Shown here one piece after another: positions 34,502 to 43,259 of a stretch of DNA of 47,105 nucleotides. Below the pieces are notes generated by a model that worked only from the letters and a program-made list of their open reading frames with translations, had not been told where the DNA came from and made no database searches. The DNA is taken from the NCBI GenBank assembly GCA_017619755.1, contig JAFZRU010000046.1, positions 1 through 47,105 on the forward strand, written 5' to 3'. Source of the stretch: Prevotella sp. (GTDB lineage: Bacteria > Bacteroidota > Bacteroidia > Bacteroidales > Bacteroidaceae). How positions within the stretch are numbered: the stretch's first letter is position 1; each line of letters begins with the position of its first letter. Position numbers and translations under genes: made by a program.

Positions 34502-35467
34502 TCAAGCCAGTCCTTCGAGCACGCGCTTGATGACCGTTTCTGCGGAGATCTCGCGGTTGGCGGCCTCGGGGATGACGATGGAGTGGTCGCTCTCGATGAC
34601 GTCGTCTGAGACGATGAGGCCTCGGCGGACGGGGAGGCAGTGCATGAAATAGCCGTTGTCCGTCCATGACATGTGCTCCGTGTCGATGGTCCATGACATG
34701 TCGCGGCTGATGATCTTGCCGTAGTCTTCCGGACGGGTGACACCGGGGCAGCTCCAGTTCTTGGCATAGACGAAATGTGCGCCTTCAAGGGCCTTTCGCT
34801 GGTCATATTCCACGCGGGCGTCGCCGACAAACTTGGGGTCGAGTTCGTAGCCCTCGGGATGGGTGACAACGAGGTCCACGTCGGCGGCGTTCATCCATTG
34901 TGCGAAAGAGTTGGGCACGGCCTGTGGCAGTGAACGACAATGGGGAGCCCAGGTAAGCACCACCTTCGGACGTGCCACCGGTTTGTACTCCTCGATGGTG
35001 ATGAGGTCGGCGAAGGCTTGGAGGGGGTGCACCGTGGCGGTCTCCATGGCGATGACCGGGCGGCCGCTGTAGCGCACGAACTGTCCCACGATGGTCTCGG
35101 CGTAATCGAACTCGCGGTCGGTCAGTCCGGCGAAGGAGCGCACGGCGATGATGTCGCAGTAGCTGCCCATCACGGGGATGGCTTCCAAGAGATGCTCGCT
35201 CTTGTCGCCGTCCATGATGACGCCGCGCTCGGTCTCCAACTTCCAGGCTCCGGCGTTCACGTCGAGTACGATGACGTTCATACCAAGGTTGGTGGCGGCC
35301 TTTTGGGTGGAGAGGCGCGTGCGCAGACTGTTGTTGAAGAATATCATCAGCAGCGTCTTGTTCTTGCCAAGATGCTGGAAGGCGTAGCGGTCGCGCTTGA
35401 TGGCTTGTGCCTCGGCGAGGGCGCTTTGCAAGTCGCCAAGGTCTTCTACGTTGAAAAAGGTTCGCAT
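34502..35467 (-). CDS. argF': N-succinylornithine (or N-acetylornithine) carbamoyltransferase
   Basis: The product is 321 residues. The carbamoyl-phosphate site is MIFFNNSLRTRLSTQKAATNLGMN; other landmarks are WKLETERGVIMDGDKSEHLLEAIPVMGSYCD, MHCLPVRRG and the ending VIPEAANREISAETVIKRVLEGL. These are features of the transcarbamylase of Bacteroides fragilis, which uses N-succinyl-L-ornithine, rather than ordinary ArgF. The Pro in EAIPVMG is the position reported to favour succinyl- over acetylornithine, where acetyl enzymes have Glu. It makes N-acyl-citrulline from N-acylornithine and carbamoyl phosphate. It is the last gene of the arginine/proline operon, 21 bases after proA. Confidence 0.88.
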   Translation of the reverse strand: MRTFFNVEDLGDLQSALAEAQAIKRDRYAFQHLGKNKTLLMIFFNNSLRTRLSTQKAATNLGMNVIVLDVNAGAWKLETERGVIMDGDKSEHLLEAIPVMGSYCDIIAVRSFAGLTDREFDYAETIVGQFVRYSGRPVIAMETATVHPLQAFADLITIEEYKPVARPKVVLTWAPHCRSLPQAVPNSFAQWMNAADVDLVVTHPEGYELDPKFVGDARVEYDQRKALEGAHFVYAKNWSCPGVTRPEDYGKIISRDMSWTIDTEHMSWTDNGYFMHCLPVRRGLIVSDDVIESDHSIVIPEAANREISAETVIKRVLEGLA

Positions 35468-35488
35468 GGTTGTATTTTTTCAAGTTTT

Positions 35489-36742
35489 CTAACTTCTCAC
35501 TTGTCCGTGGCCTTCGATGAGCCACTTGTAGGTGGTGATTTCCTCCAGGGCCATGGGACCTCGGGGACCAAGCTTTTGCGTGCTGATGCCAATCTCGGCG
35601 CCCATGCCGAACTGTGCTCCGTCGGTGAAGCTGGTGGGGGCGTTGACATACACGCAGGCGGCATCTACCTGTGCCTCGAAGGTGGCGGCAGTCTGGGGAT
35701 TCTCAGTGATGATGCACTCGCTGTGACCGCTGCCATACTGGCTGATGTGCTGGATGGCCTCTTCCACGGAGGAAACGGTGCGCAGGGCCATGGCATAGTC
35801 CATGAACTCCGTGCCGAAGCTCTCGGGGGTGGCGTGGCGCAGGAGGGTGTCGGGGTATTTTCCGCTGAGGGCGGTGTAGGCCGGCTCGTCGGCATGGATG
35901 ATGACGTTGCTCTTGATGAGCGGTTCACACAACTCGGCCAAGTCGTCGAGACGTGCCTGGTGGACGATGAGGCAGTCGAGGGCGTTGCACACGCTGACGC
36001 GGCGTGTCTTGGCGTTGTTGATGATGAGGCGTCCGATGCTCAGGTCGCCCTCCACGTCGAAATAGGTGTTCACCACGCCGGCGCCGGTCTCCACCACAGG
36101 CACGCGGGCGTTGTCGCGGACGAAATCGATGAGGCGCTTGCCGCCACGGGGGATGCACAGGTCGATGTATCCCACGGCGTTGAGCATCTCGCCCGTCGCC
36201 TCGTGGGTGGCGGGAAGCAGTTCCACCACCGAGGGGTTGACATGGTGTGCTTCAAGCACCTCGTGGATGAGTTGCACGATGGCTTTGTTGGAATCGTCGG
36301 CGTCGCGCCCGCCCTTCAATACGCAGGCGTTGCCACATTTGAAACAGAGGGAGAAGACGTCGAAACTGACATTGGGACGTGCCTCATAGACCATGCCGAT
36401 GACACCGAAGGGTACGCTGACGCGGCGCAGGTGGAGCCCGTTGTCAAGGGTTTTGTCGATAAGGGTCTTCCCCAAGGGGGAAGGCAGGGCGGCCACGTGG
36501 CGCATGTCGCCGGCAATGCCAGCCAATCGCTTCTCGTCGAGCAGCAGACGGTCGTAGAGGGGGTTGCTGCGCTCCATGCGTGCCAGGTCGCGGGCATTGG
36601 CTTCCAAGAGTTGGTCTTTGTGGGTGAGGATGGCGTCGGCCACGTCGAGGAGCACCTCGTTCTTTCGCTGGTCGTCGATGAGTGCCAGTTCGCGGCTGGC
36701 CGCCTTGGCGCGCTCGAAAATGTCTATGAGTTGAAGTTCCAT
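35489..36742 (-). CDS. proA: Gamma-glutamyl phosphate reductase
   Basis: The product is 417 residues, full length. Landmarks are [39 protein letters not shown] (111-149), [27 protein letters not shown] and the catalytic [16 protein letters not shown] with Cys252. The C-terminal [16 protein letters not shown] is also typical. It reduces glutamyl-5-phosphate to the semialdehyde with NADPH, the second step of proline synthesis. It follows proB by 30 bases, forming the expected ProB-ProA pair inside the larger operon. Confidence 0.97.
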   Translation of the reverse strand: MELQLIDIFERAKAASRELALIDDQRKNEVLLDVADAILTHKDQLLEANARDLARMERSNPLYDRLLLDEKRLAGIAGDMRHVAALPSPLGKTLIDKTLDNGLHLRRVSVPFGVIGMVYEARPNVSFDVFSLCFKCGNACVLKGGRDADDSNKAIVQLIHEVLEAHHVNPSVVELLPATHEATGEMLNAVGYIDLCIPRGGKRLIDFVRDNARVPVVETGAGVVNTYFDVEGDLSIGRLIINNAKTRRVSVCNALDCLIVHQARLDDLAELCEPLIKSNVIIHADEPAYTALSGKYPDTLLRHATPESFGTEFMDYAMALRTVSSVEEAIQHISQYGSGHSECIITENPQTAATFEAQVDAACVYVNAPTSFTDGAQFGMGAEIGISTQKLGPRGPMALEEITTYKWLIEGHGQVRS

Positions 36743-36772
36743 GATGGTTGATGTAAATGGGTTGGGGAGTGT

Positions 36773-37849
36773 TTACTCCAAGTAGAGGTAATCGTAGTGG
36801 ATGATGGGTTTCTGGTCGTGTTGTCCCATGAGTTGGATAGCGGTGCCGCTGTCGTAGGCGGTGCGTCCGATGGCCAAGCGTATGCCGTGTTCATCGACGA
36901 TGCTCACCAAGTCGCCTTCCTCGAAGTCGCCCTCCACCTTGGTCACGCCGACGGGCAGCAGACTCACGGCGCCGTTGCCGCAAAGTGCCTCTGCGGCGCG
37001 GGCGTTGATGGTGAGGCGGCCCTTGGCGAAGCTGTCGCTGTGGGCAATCCATTTCTTGATGCCGCTGACGCCCGCCGGCGTGGGGGTGAACTCAGTATGG
37101 GGGATGTTGCCGGGCTGCTCCACAAGGTCGATGAGGATGTTGTCGCGCTTGCCGTTGGCGATGATGACGCGGATGCCTTCCTCCGCCACCTTCCGGGCGA
37201 TGTTGTATTTCGTCACCATGCCGCCGCGTCCGAAGCCGCTGCGACCGGTTTGGATGTACTCGCCCAGGTCGTTGCCGGGTTCCACATGGGTGATGACGTG
37301 GGAGGCGGGGTCGGAGGGAGGGCCGTCGTAGATGCCGTCGATGTTGCTGAGGATGATGAGCGCCTCGGCATCCATCATCGAGGCGATGAGGCCGGAGAGT
37401 TCGTCGTTGTCGGTGAACATCAGTTCGGTGACGCTCACCGTGTCGTTCTCGTTGACGATGGGGATGACGCCGTTTTCGAGCATCACCTCCATGCAGGCCC
37501 GTTGGTTGAGGTAGGCGCGGCGGGAGTTGAAATTCTCCTTCATCGTCAGCACCTGGCCCACGGGAAGACGGTATTCGCGGAAGAGGTCGTAGTAATGGTT
37601 GATGAGTTTGGCCTGGCCCAAGGCGGAAAAAAGCTGGCGTTGCGCCACGCTGTCCAAGCGGCGTGACACCTTCACCTCGCCACGGCCGCTCGCCACGGCG
37701 CCGCTGGAGACGAGAATCACCTCGTAGCCCATGGCGTGGAGCCATGCCACCTGGTCAACGATGGCCGACATGCGCGTGATGTCGAGCTTGCCGTCGTTGC
37801 GTGTGAGCACGTTGCTGCCCACCTTCACCACGATGCGGTGCTTGCTCAT
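36773..37849 (-). CDS. proB: Glutamate 5-kinase
   Basis: The product is 358 residues from MSKHRIVVKVGSNVL (Met at 37847-37849), whose ATG overlaps the previous gene's stop. The amino-acid kinase domain has VVKVGSNVLTRNDGKLD, VILVSSGAVASGRGEV, PIVNENDTVSVTELMFTDNDELSGLIASM and GFGRGGMVTKYNIARK. A PUA domain follows from about residue 265 (AKGRLTINARAAEALCGNGAVSLLPVGVTKVEGDFEEGDLV). It phosphorylates glutamate to commit it to proline synthesis and is usually feedback-inhibited by proline through the kinase domain. It lies between the acyl-CoA synthetase and proA. Confidence 0.96.
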   Translation of the reverse strand: MSKHRIVVKVGSNVLTRNDGKLDITRMSAIVDQVAWLHAMGYEVILVSSGAVASGRGEVKVSRRLDSVAQRQLFSALGQAKLINHYYDLFREYRLPVGQVLTMKENFNSRRAYLNQRACMEVMLENGVIPIVNENDTVSVTELMFTDNDELSGLIASMMDAEALIILSNIDGIYDGPPSDPASHVITHVEPGNDLGEYIQTGRSGFGRGGMVTKYNIARKVAEEGIRVIIANGKRDNILIDLVEQPGNIPHTEFTPTPAGVSGIKKWIAHSDSFAKGRLTINARAAEALCGNGAVSLLPVGVTKVEGDFEEGDLVSIVDEHGIRLAIGRTAYDSGTAIQLMGQHDQKPIIHYDYLYLE

Positions 37850-39498
37850 TTGTCTCTCTCCCTGATTTCCACCCTTCTGATCTTTCCGCTGATGGTCTTG
37901 GGCAGTTCGTCCACAAACTCGATGATGCGCGGGTATTTGTAGGGGGCCGTCACGCGCTTGACATGGCTCTGGAGTTCCTTGACAAGTTCCGGACCGGCCT
38001 TCGCCTTCCATTCCTTGCCCAAGACCACGGTGGCCTTCACCACCATGCCTCGGATGTCGTCAGGCACGCCGGTGATGGCACATTCCACGACGGCGGGGTG
38101 GGTCATCAGCGCACTCTCCACCTCGAAGGGGCCGATGCGGTAGCCGCTGCTCTTGATGACGTCGTCGATGCGGCCCTCAAACCAGTAGTAGCCGTCCTCG
38201 TCGCGCCAGGCCACGTCGCCGGTGTGGTAGAGGCCGTCGTGCCAGGCCTCGCGGGTGAGTTGTTCGTCGCGGTAGTATTCCTTGAAGAGGCCGATGGGCT
38301 TGCGGTCGCCCACGTGGATGACAATCTCGCCCTTCTCGCCGTCCTCGCAGTGGGTGCCGTCGGGCTTCACCAAGTCGATGTCGTATTGCGGGTTGGGCAT
38401 GCCCATGCTCCCGGGTTTGGGGGTCATCCACGGCATGGTGCCAAGGGTCATGGTGGTTTCGGTCTGTCCGAAGCCTTCCATGAGGCGGATGCCGGTGAGT
38501 TCCTTGAACTTGTCATAGACGGCGGGGTTGAGGGCCTCGCCGGCGGTGCAGCAATATCTCAGGGCGCTGAGGTCGTAGTTGGAGAAGTCTTCGCGAATGA
38601 GGAAGCGATAGACGGTGGGAGGGGCGCAGAAGGATGTGACGTGGTATTTCGCCATTTGGCGGAGCATGTTGCCGGCGTCGAATTTCTCATGGTCGAAGAC
38701 GAAGACGGTGGCTCCGGCAAACCATTGGCCGTAGAACTTGCCCCATACCGCCTTTCCCCATCCCGTGTCGGCCACGGTGAGGTGGATGCTGTCCGGGGAG
38801 AGGTTGTGCCAGAAGACGCCGGTGGTGAGGTGTCCCAAGGCGTAGAGGTAGTCGTGGGCCACCATCTTTGGCTCGCCGCTGGTGCCGCTGGTGAAATACA
38901 TGAGCATGGTGTCGCTGTTGGTGTTCACATGCTTCGGACGGGTGAAGGGCGGTGCTTGGCCTATTTCTGCATGCCAGTCGTGGAAGCCTTCCGGCACCAA
39001 GGGGCCGATGCTCACCAGCACATCGACGGTGGGGCTGTCGGGGAGGGCGGCGGCCACTTGCTGCAGCACGTACTCCTCGCCTACGCAGATGATGCCTTTC
39101 ACGGAGGCGCGGGTGTTGCGATAGACGATGTCCTTTTTGGTGAGCATGTGGGTGGCGGGGATGGCCACGGCGCCGAGCTTGCACAAGGCGAGCATGGTGA
39201 TCCACCACTCCAAGCGGCGTTTCTGGATGAGCATCACCATGTCGCCACGGCTGATTCCAAGCGACTGAAGGTAGGAGGCGGCTTGGTCGCTGCGCTCCTT
39301 GATGTCTTTGAATGAGAGGCGTATTTCCGCTCCCTCGTCGTTGGTCCACAACAGGGCGGTCTTGTCGGGCGACGTGGCGGCCCATTCGTCCATCACGTCG
39401 TAGGCGAAATTGAAGTTCTCCTTGATGATGAAATGCAGATTCTCTTTGAAATCTTCCACTGAAGTGAAGGAGGTCTGCGACAAAAATCTTTCTACCAT
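37846..39498 (-). CDS. AMP-forming acyl-CoA synthetase
   Basis: The product is 550 residues. It carries the AMP-binding motifs MYFTSGTSGEPKMVAHDY, GFGQTETTMT, YHTGDVAWRDEDGYYWFEGRIDDVIKSSGYRIGPFEVES and the acylation lysine in LPKTISGKIRRVEIR. The pattern fits the acetyl/medium-chain acyl-CoA synthetase branch. The acid used is unknown. The stop overlaps the proB start by 4 bases (ATGA), and the XRE-cupin gene is 37 bases upstream. Position within an arginine/proline operon is unexpected for acyl-CoA metabolism; a link to the CoA thioester used for N-acylglutamate is one possible explanation. Confidence 0.9.
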   Translation of the reverse strand: MVERFLSQTSFTSVEDFKENLHFIIKENFNFAYDVMDEWAATSPDKTALLWTNDEGAEIRLSFKDIKERSDQAASYLQSLGISRGDMVMLIQKRRLEWWITMLALCKLGAVAIPATHMLTKKDIVYRNTRASVKGIICVGEEYVLQQVAAALPDSPTVDVLVSIGPLVPEGFHDWHAEIGQAPPFTRPKHVNTNSDTMLMYFTSGTSGEPKMVAHDYLYALGHLTTGVFWHNLSPDSIHLTVADTGWGKAVWGKFYGQWFAGATVFVFDHEKFDAGNMLRQMAKYHVTSFCAPPTVYRFLIREDFSNYDLSALRYCCTAGEALNPAVYDKFKELTGIRLMEGFGQTETTMTLGTMPWMTPKPGSMGMPNPQYDIDLVKPDGTHCEDGEKGEIVIHVGDRKPIGLFKEYYRDEQLTREAWHDGLYHTGDVAWRDEDGYYWFEGRIDDVIKSSGYRIGPFEVESALMTHPAVVECAITGVPDDIRGMVVKATVVLGKEWKAKAGPELVKELQSHVKRVTAPYKYPRIIEFVDELPKTISGKIRRVEIRERDK

Positions 39499-39535
39499 TG
39501 TATTGAGGTTTTTGGTATGACTGGCGAGCCAGTCT

Positions 39536-40090
39536 TTAGAAGATGATGGCCAAGAAGCGCACGGGATGGTTGTTCAGGGCGCGCATGCCGTGAGGTTGGG
39601 TGGCGTCGAAATACACGGAGTCGCCCTCGTTCAGGGTGAGGGCACGGGGGCCGATGGTGAGTTCCATGGTGCCTTCAAGGACCATGTTGAACTCCTGTCC
39701 GCTGTGTGAGTTCATCTCTTTCGGGGTGTCGGCGGGCTTGGGTTCCACGGTGACGATGAACGGGTCGGCCTTCCTGCCCCGGAAGCCGCTGGCCAAGCTC
39801 TCGTACTTGTATGCGCTGCGACGCTCCACGTTCATGCCCTGCCCCTTTCGTGTGAGGAAGTAGCTGCTCATCTTTGGCTCCTCGCCAAACATGAGAACGT
39901 CGAGTGAGACACCGTATTTCTTGGCTATTTTCTGAAGGTTGGCCACGGAAAGCTCGCTTTCGCCGCTCTCCATCTGCTCGTAGTGCTCCACGGTGATGCC
40001 GCAGAGGGAGGCCATTTCGTCGGTGCCGATGTCGAGCACGTCGCGAAGGCCGCGTAGGCGCTCGCCTATTTGTTTGAGTTGTTCGTCCAT
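39536..40090 (-). CDS. XRE-type regulator with C-terminal cupin domain
   Basis: The product is 184 residues. The N-terminus (about 5-65) is a helix-turn-helix: IGERLRGLRDVLDIGTDEMASLCGITVEHYEQMESGESELSVANLQKIAKKYGV. A cupin barrel follows from about 110 (MNSHSGQEFNMVLEGTMELTIGPRALTLNEGDSVYFDATQPHGMRALN), with likely metal or ligand residues His, Glu and the later His. XRE-cupin regulators commonly sense a small metabolite and control adjacent genes. The acyl-CoA synthetase begins 37 bases downstream, a pairing often seen, so that gene is the likely target. Confidence 0.92.
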   Translation of the reverse strand: MDEQLKQIGERLRGLRDVLDIGTDEMASLCGITVEHYEQMESGESELSVANLQKIAKKYGVSLDVLMFGEEPKMSSYFLTRKGQGMNVERRSAYKYESLASGFRGRKADPFIVTVEPKPADTPKEMNSHSGQEFNMVLEGTMELTIGPRALTLNEGDSVYFDATQPHGMRALNNHPVRFLAIIF

Positions 40091-40129
40091 GAGGTGGTGA
40101 TGTGTGTGAAGTGAGAATAGATGTGGTGA

Positions 40130-40921
40130 TTATTTTCCCATCCCGGCCTTGATGCCCCTGACGACGGCGGAGGTGAAGCCGGCATGCTCCATTTCGTTGA
40201 GACCCTTGATGGTAACGCCGCCAGGGGTCGTCACCTTGTCGATGGCGGCCTCCGGGTGCTCGCCGGTGGCTTGCAGGAGCGACACGGCGCCTTTCACCGT
40301 CTGAAGGACGATGTCCTCTGCGTCGTGGGCCTTGAAGCCAATCTCCACACCGCCTTCCACGGCGGCTCTGACGTATCGCATGGCATAGGCGATGCCACAG
40401 GAGGCGAGGGTGGTGCCGGCGGGGAGAAGACGCTCCTCGGTGACGATGCAGCGGCCGAGTTGGCTGAAGAGCCCCTCCACCATTTGGGTGTCGTCGGCTG
40501 TGGCTCCAGCGGGTACGAGGAAGGTCATCGACTCCTTCACGGCGATGGCGGTGTTGGGGATGGCGAGCAGCAGGCGCGGGCGGTCGCCGTTGCCGTTGTC
40601 GAGCCATCGGGCGATGTCTTTCGACGACACGCCGGCGGCGATGACGACGATGACTTGCTCGTTGAGGTTGAGGCTTTCGCGGATTTCTTCAAGCACGCTC
40701 TCCACCAACCATGGTTTCACCACCACGATGACGAGATGGGAGTCTTTGGCGGCTGTGGCGTTGTCGGTGGTGAGGCTGATGCCAGTGTGCGCGAAGCGGT
40801 TGATGGCGGCCTCGCAGGGGTCGGAGATGGTGATGTCGGAGGGCGGGATGTTGGGGCATTTCAGGAGGCCTTCCACGATGGCGCCTCCCATGGCCCCCAC
40901 GCCGATGATGGTTGTTTTCAT
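40130..40921 (-). CDS. proC: Pyrroline-5-carboxylate reductase
   Basis: The product is 263 residues from MKTTIIGVGAMGGAIVEGLL (Met at 40919-40921), overlapping the argD stop by 4 bases. The Rossmann motif GVGAMGG is at residues 7-13. The conserved C-terminal block is intact, with LPAGTTLASCGIAYAMRYVRAAVEGGVEIG and KVTTPGGVTIKGLNEMEHAGFTSAVVRGI. It reduces pyrroline-5-carboxylate to proline, the last step of the pathway. A longer upstream frame overlaps argD and is rejected. Its presence here completes proA, proB and proC in one operon. Confidence 0.95.
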   Translation of the reverse strand: MKTTIIGVGAMGGAIVEGLLKCPNIPPSDITISDPCEAAINRFAHTGISLTTDNATAAKDSHLVIVVVKPWLVESVLEEIRESLNLNEQVIVVIAAGVSSKDIARWLDNGNGDRPRLLLAIPNTAIAVKESMTFLVPAGATADDTQMVEGLFSQLGRCIVTEERLLPAGTTLASCGIAYAMRYVRAAVEGGVEIGFKAHDAEDIVLQTVKGAVSLLQATGEHPEAAIDKVTTPGGVTIKGLNEMEHAGFTSAVVRGIKAGMGK

Positions 40922-42054
40922 GACAGTGCGTTGTTGAGTTTTTCGATGAAGAGGTCGGCGTCGGCCTGTGTGGCGCAGAGGGGCGGCAGCAGGCGAAGCG
41001 TCGTGGCGCCGGAGCATCCGGTGAAGCAGTGCTGCTCATAGACGAGGCGGCTGCGAACGTCCTTTTGGGGGATGTCGAGTTCGATGCCGATCATCAGGCC
41101 GCGGCCGCGCACGTCGGTGATGTGGGACTGCTTCTGCTGCAACTCGCGGAGACGATCCATGAGGTATTCGCCGGTGAGGCGGGCGTTTTCCACCAACTGC
41201 TCCTTCTCCATGATGTCGAGCACGGAGAGGGCGGCGGCACATGCCAGGTGGTTGCCTCCGAAGGTGGTGCCAAGTTGCCCATAGACGGGTTTGAACTCGG
41301 GGGAGATGAGTACGGCGGACATGGGGAAGCCGTTGGCGATGCCCTTGGCCACGGTGATGAGTTGCGGGCGGATGCCAAGCCACTGGTGGGCGAAGAATTT
41401 GCCGCTGCGGCCATAGCCGCACTGTATCTCGTCGCAGATGAGCACGGCGCCGTGCTGACGGCAGGCCTCGCTGAGGCGTTGTGCAAACTGCTCCGTCACC
41501 ATTCTGATGCCTCCCACGCCCTGGATGCACTCGATGATGCAAGCGCAGACATCGCCCTTGGCCAACTCCTCTTCCCATGCTTGTATGTCGTCGAGGGGGA
41601 GGTAGGTGACATGCCCGTTGGCGTTGATGGGGGCGATGATGGCGGGGTTGTCGGTGGCTTCCACGGCGAGTGACGTGCGTCCGTGGAAGGCTTTCCGAGC
41701 GGAGAGCACCCTGGTGCGCCCGGTGTGGAAGGAGGCGAGTTTCAGCGCGTTCTCGTTGGCCTCCGCACCGCTGTTGACGAGGAAGAGCTGGTAGTCGTCG
41801 TACCCGCTCAACTGTCCCAACCGTTCGGCCAACTGTTGCTGAAGGCGGTTGATGACGGAGTTGGAATAGAAGCCGAGGGTGGACACTTGCCGTGAGACGG
41901 CTTCCACGTAGGCAGGGTGGCAATGCCCCACGCTGATGACGGCATGGCCGCCGTAGAAGTCGAGGTAGGGCGTGCCGTGCTCGTCCCATACTTGGCAGCC
42001 TTGGCCGCGAACGATGTTGACATTGAGCAGGGGATATACGTCGTATGGTGTCAT
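40918..42054 (-). CDS. argD: Acetyl/succinylornithine aminotransferase
   Basis: The product is 378 residues. Class III aminotransferase features include FYGGHAVISVGHCHPAYVEAV, FLVNSGAEANENALKLAS, FHGRTSLAVEATDN, VLICDEIQCGYGRSGKFFAHQ (Asp208) and LITVAKGIANGFPMSAVL, where Lys237 binds PLP. It converts N-acylglutamate semialdehyde to N-acylornithine. Given the neighbouring succinylornithine-type carbamoyltransferase, the natural substrate may be the succinyl form. The gene starts 37 bases after argC and overlaps proC by 4 bases. Confidence 0.95.
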   Translation of the reverse strand: MTPYDVYPLLNVNIVRGQGCQVWDEHGTPYLDFYGGHAVISVGHCHPAYVEAVSRQVSTLGFYSNSVINRLQQQLAERLGQLSGYDDYQLFLVNSGAEANENALKLASFHTGRTRVLSARKAFHGRTSLAVEATDNPAIIAPINANGHVTYLPLDDIQAWEEELAKGDVCACIIECIQGVGGIRMVTEQFAQRLSEACRQHGAVLICDEIQCGYGRSGKFFAHQWLGIRPQLITVAKGIANGFPMSAVLISPEFKPVYGQLGTTFGGNHLACAAALSVLDIMEKEQLVENARLTGEYLMDRLRELQQKQSHITDVRGRGLMIGIELDIPQKDVRSRLVYEQHCFTGCSGATTLRLLPPLCATQADADLFIEKLNNALS

Positions 42055-42091
42055 TTTCCTTTTTCTTTGATGGTTGTGGGATGGGCCGGAT

Positions 42092-43060
42092 TCAGAAGGC
42101 CGAGGGCTTGAGGCGAAGGCCGGCGGTCTCGTCGATGCCGAGCATGATGTTCATGTTTTGCACGGCTTGCCCCACGGCGCCTTTGAGCAGGTTGTCGATG
42201 CACGAGGTGACGAGGAGTTTGTTGCCGTGTTTCTCGCAGTGCACCAGGGCCTTGTTGGTGTTCACCACTTGCTTCAGGTCGATGGGCTTGGCAGAGTAGT
42301 GGGTGAAGGGTGTGTCGGCATAGTAGGCTTTGTAGGCGGCCTCTATCTCATCGATGCCGGCCTCGGTCTTCACCACCTCTGTGGCGAAGATGCCACGGGT
42401 GAAGTCGCCTCGGTAGGGAATGAAGTCGATGGAGGCATCCAGACTTCCTTGCTCTTGCAGCAGGCTCTGCATGATTTCCGGCACGTGCTGGTGCTGGAAG
42501 GGCTTGTAGATGCTCATATTGCTGCTTCGCCAGGAGAAGTGCGTGGTGGCGGAAGGCTTCTGGCCGGCTCCCGTGCTGCCGGTGATGGCGTTCACGGCGA
42601 TGTCGCCATGGAGGATGCCCATCCGCGCCGCTGGCAGCAGACCCAACTGGATGCAGGTGGCAAAGCAGCCGGGGTTGGCGATGTGGCGTGACGTGGAGAT
42701 AAGGTCGTGGTTGAGCTCCGGCAGGCCATAGACGAAGTCGTTGCCGGGGGCTGCCAAGCGGAAGTCTTGTGCCAGGTCGATGATGCGCACGTGCTCGGGG
42801 ATGGCGTGCTCCTGTAGGAATGCTTCGCTCTTGCCGTGTCCGAAGCAAAGGAACACCACGTCCACCTCGTCGAAGGGCATGGCGTCGGTGAAGCACAACT
42901 CGGTGTCTCCAAAGAGTCCTTCGTGTACGTCGGAGACAGGGTTGCCAGCGTTGCTCTCACTGTTGGCGAAAGCAATCTCCGCATCGGGGTGGTTGAGCAG
43001 CAGGCGTATGAGTTCGCCACCGGTGAAGCCGGCGGCTCCGAAGATGCCCACCCGAGTCAT
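42092..43060 (-). CDS. argC: N-acyl-gamma-glutamyl-phosphate reductase
   Basis: The product is 322 residues. It has the dinucleotide motif GIFGAAGFTGGELIRLL (5-21), VVFLCFGHGKSEAF, the catalytic HIANPGCFATCIQLGLLP with Cys132, and GSTGAGQKPSATTHFSWR. It reduces N-acylglutamyl phosphate to the semialdehyde. The start codon overlaps the PspC-like stop, so translation is coupled to that gene. An unusual point is that argG and argC are split by that small membrane protein. Confidence 0.96.
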   Translation of the reverse strand: MTRVGIFGAAGFTGGELIRLLLNHPDAEIAFANSESNAGNPVSDVHEGLFGDTELCFTDAMPFDEVDVVFLCFGHGKSEAFLQEHAIPEHVRIIDLAQDFRLAAPGNDFVYGLPELNHDLISTSRHIANPGCFATCIQLGLLPAARMGILHGDIAVNAITGSTGAGQKPSATTHFSWRSSNMSIYKPFQHQHVPEIMQSLLQEQGSLDASIDFIPYRGDFTRGIFATEVVKTEAGIDEIEAAYKAYYADTPFTHYSAKPIDLKQVVNTNKALVHCEKHGNKLLVTSCIDNLLKGAVGQAVQNMNIMLGIDETAGLRLKPSAF

Positions 43061-43251
43061 GACAACGGACTTTTAGGAGCCAAGAGCCACAGGAGGATGT
43101 AAACGAGAAGGCCGCATCCATATCCTAAGAAGAGGATGACGAAAGCTATTCTCACCAAGAGGGGGTCGATGTCGAAATATTCGGCGATGCCTCCGCAAAC
43201 GCCAGCCAGTTTCTTGTCGGTGGTGGACAGGTAGAATCTTTTCTGTTCCAT
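43057..43251 (-). CDS. PspC domain small membrane protein
   Basis: The product is 64 residues from MEQKRFYLSTTDKKLAGVCGG (Met at 43249-43251). The PspC signature KKLAGVCGGIAEYFDIDPLLVRIAFVILFLGYGCGLLVYILLWLLAPKSP covers nearly the whole protein, with one to two membrane helices. PspC proteins act in envelope stress or as membrane sensors. This one is a bare domain. It starts 8 bases after argG and overlaps argC by 4 bases, so it is embedded in the arginine operon rather than next to it. Confidence 0.93.
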   Translation of the reverse strand: MEQKRFYLSTTDKKLAGVCGGIAEYFDIDPLLVRIAFVILFLGYGCGLLVYILLWLLAPKSPLS

Positions 43252-43259
43252 GATGTTGT

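Noticed and set aside
34940-36751. 603-residue open frame on the + strand
   Set aside because: It is antisense to proA and the argF-type gene, which have full motif support. Long antisense frames arise from the GC-rich third positions here.
37963-39315. 450-residue + strand open frame
   Set aside because: Antisense to the acyl-CoA synthetase; no motifs, low-complexity Val/Gly/His-rich composition.
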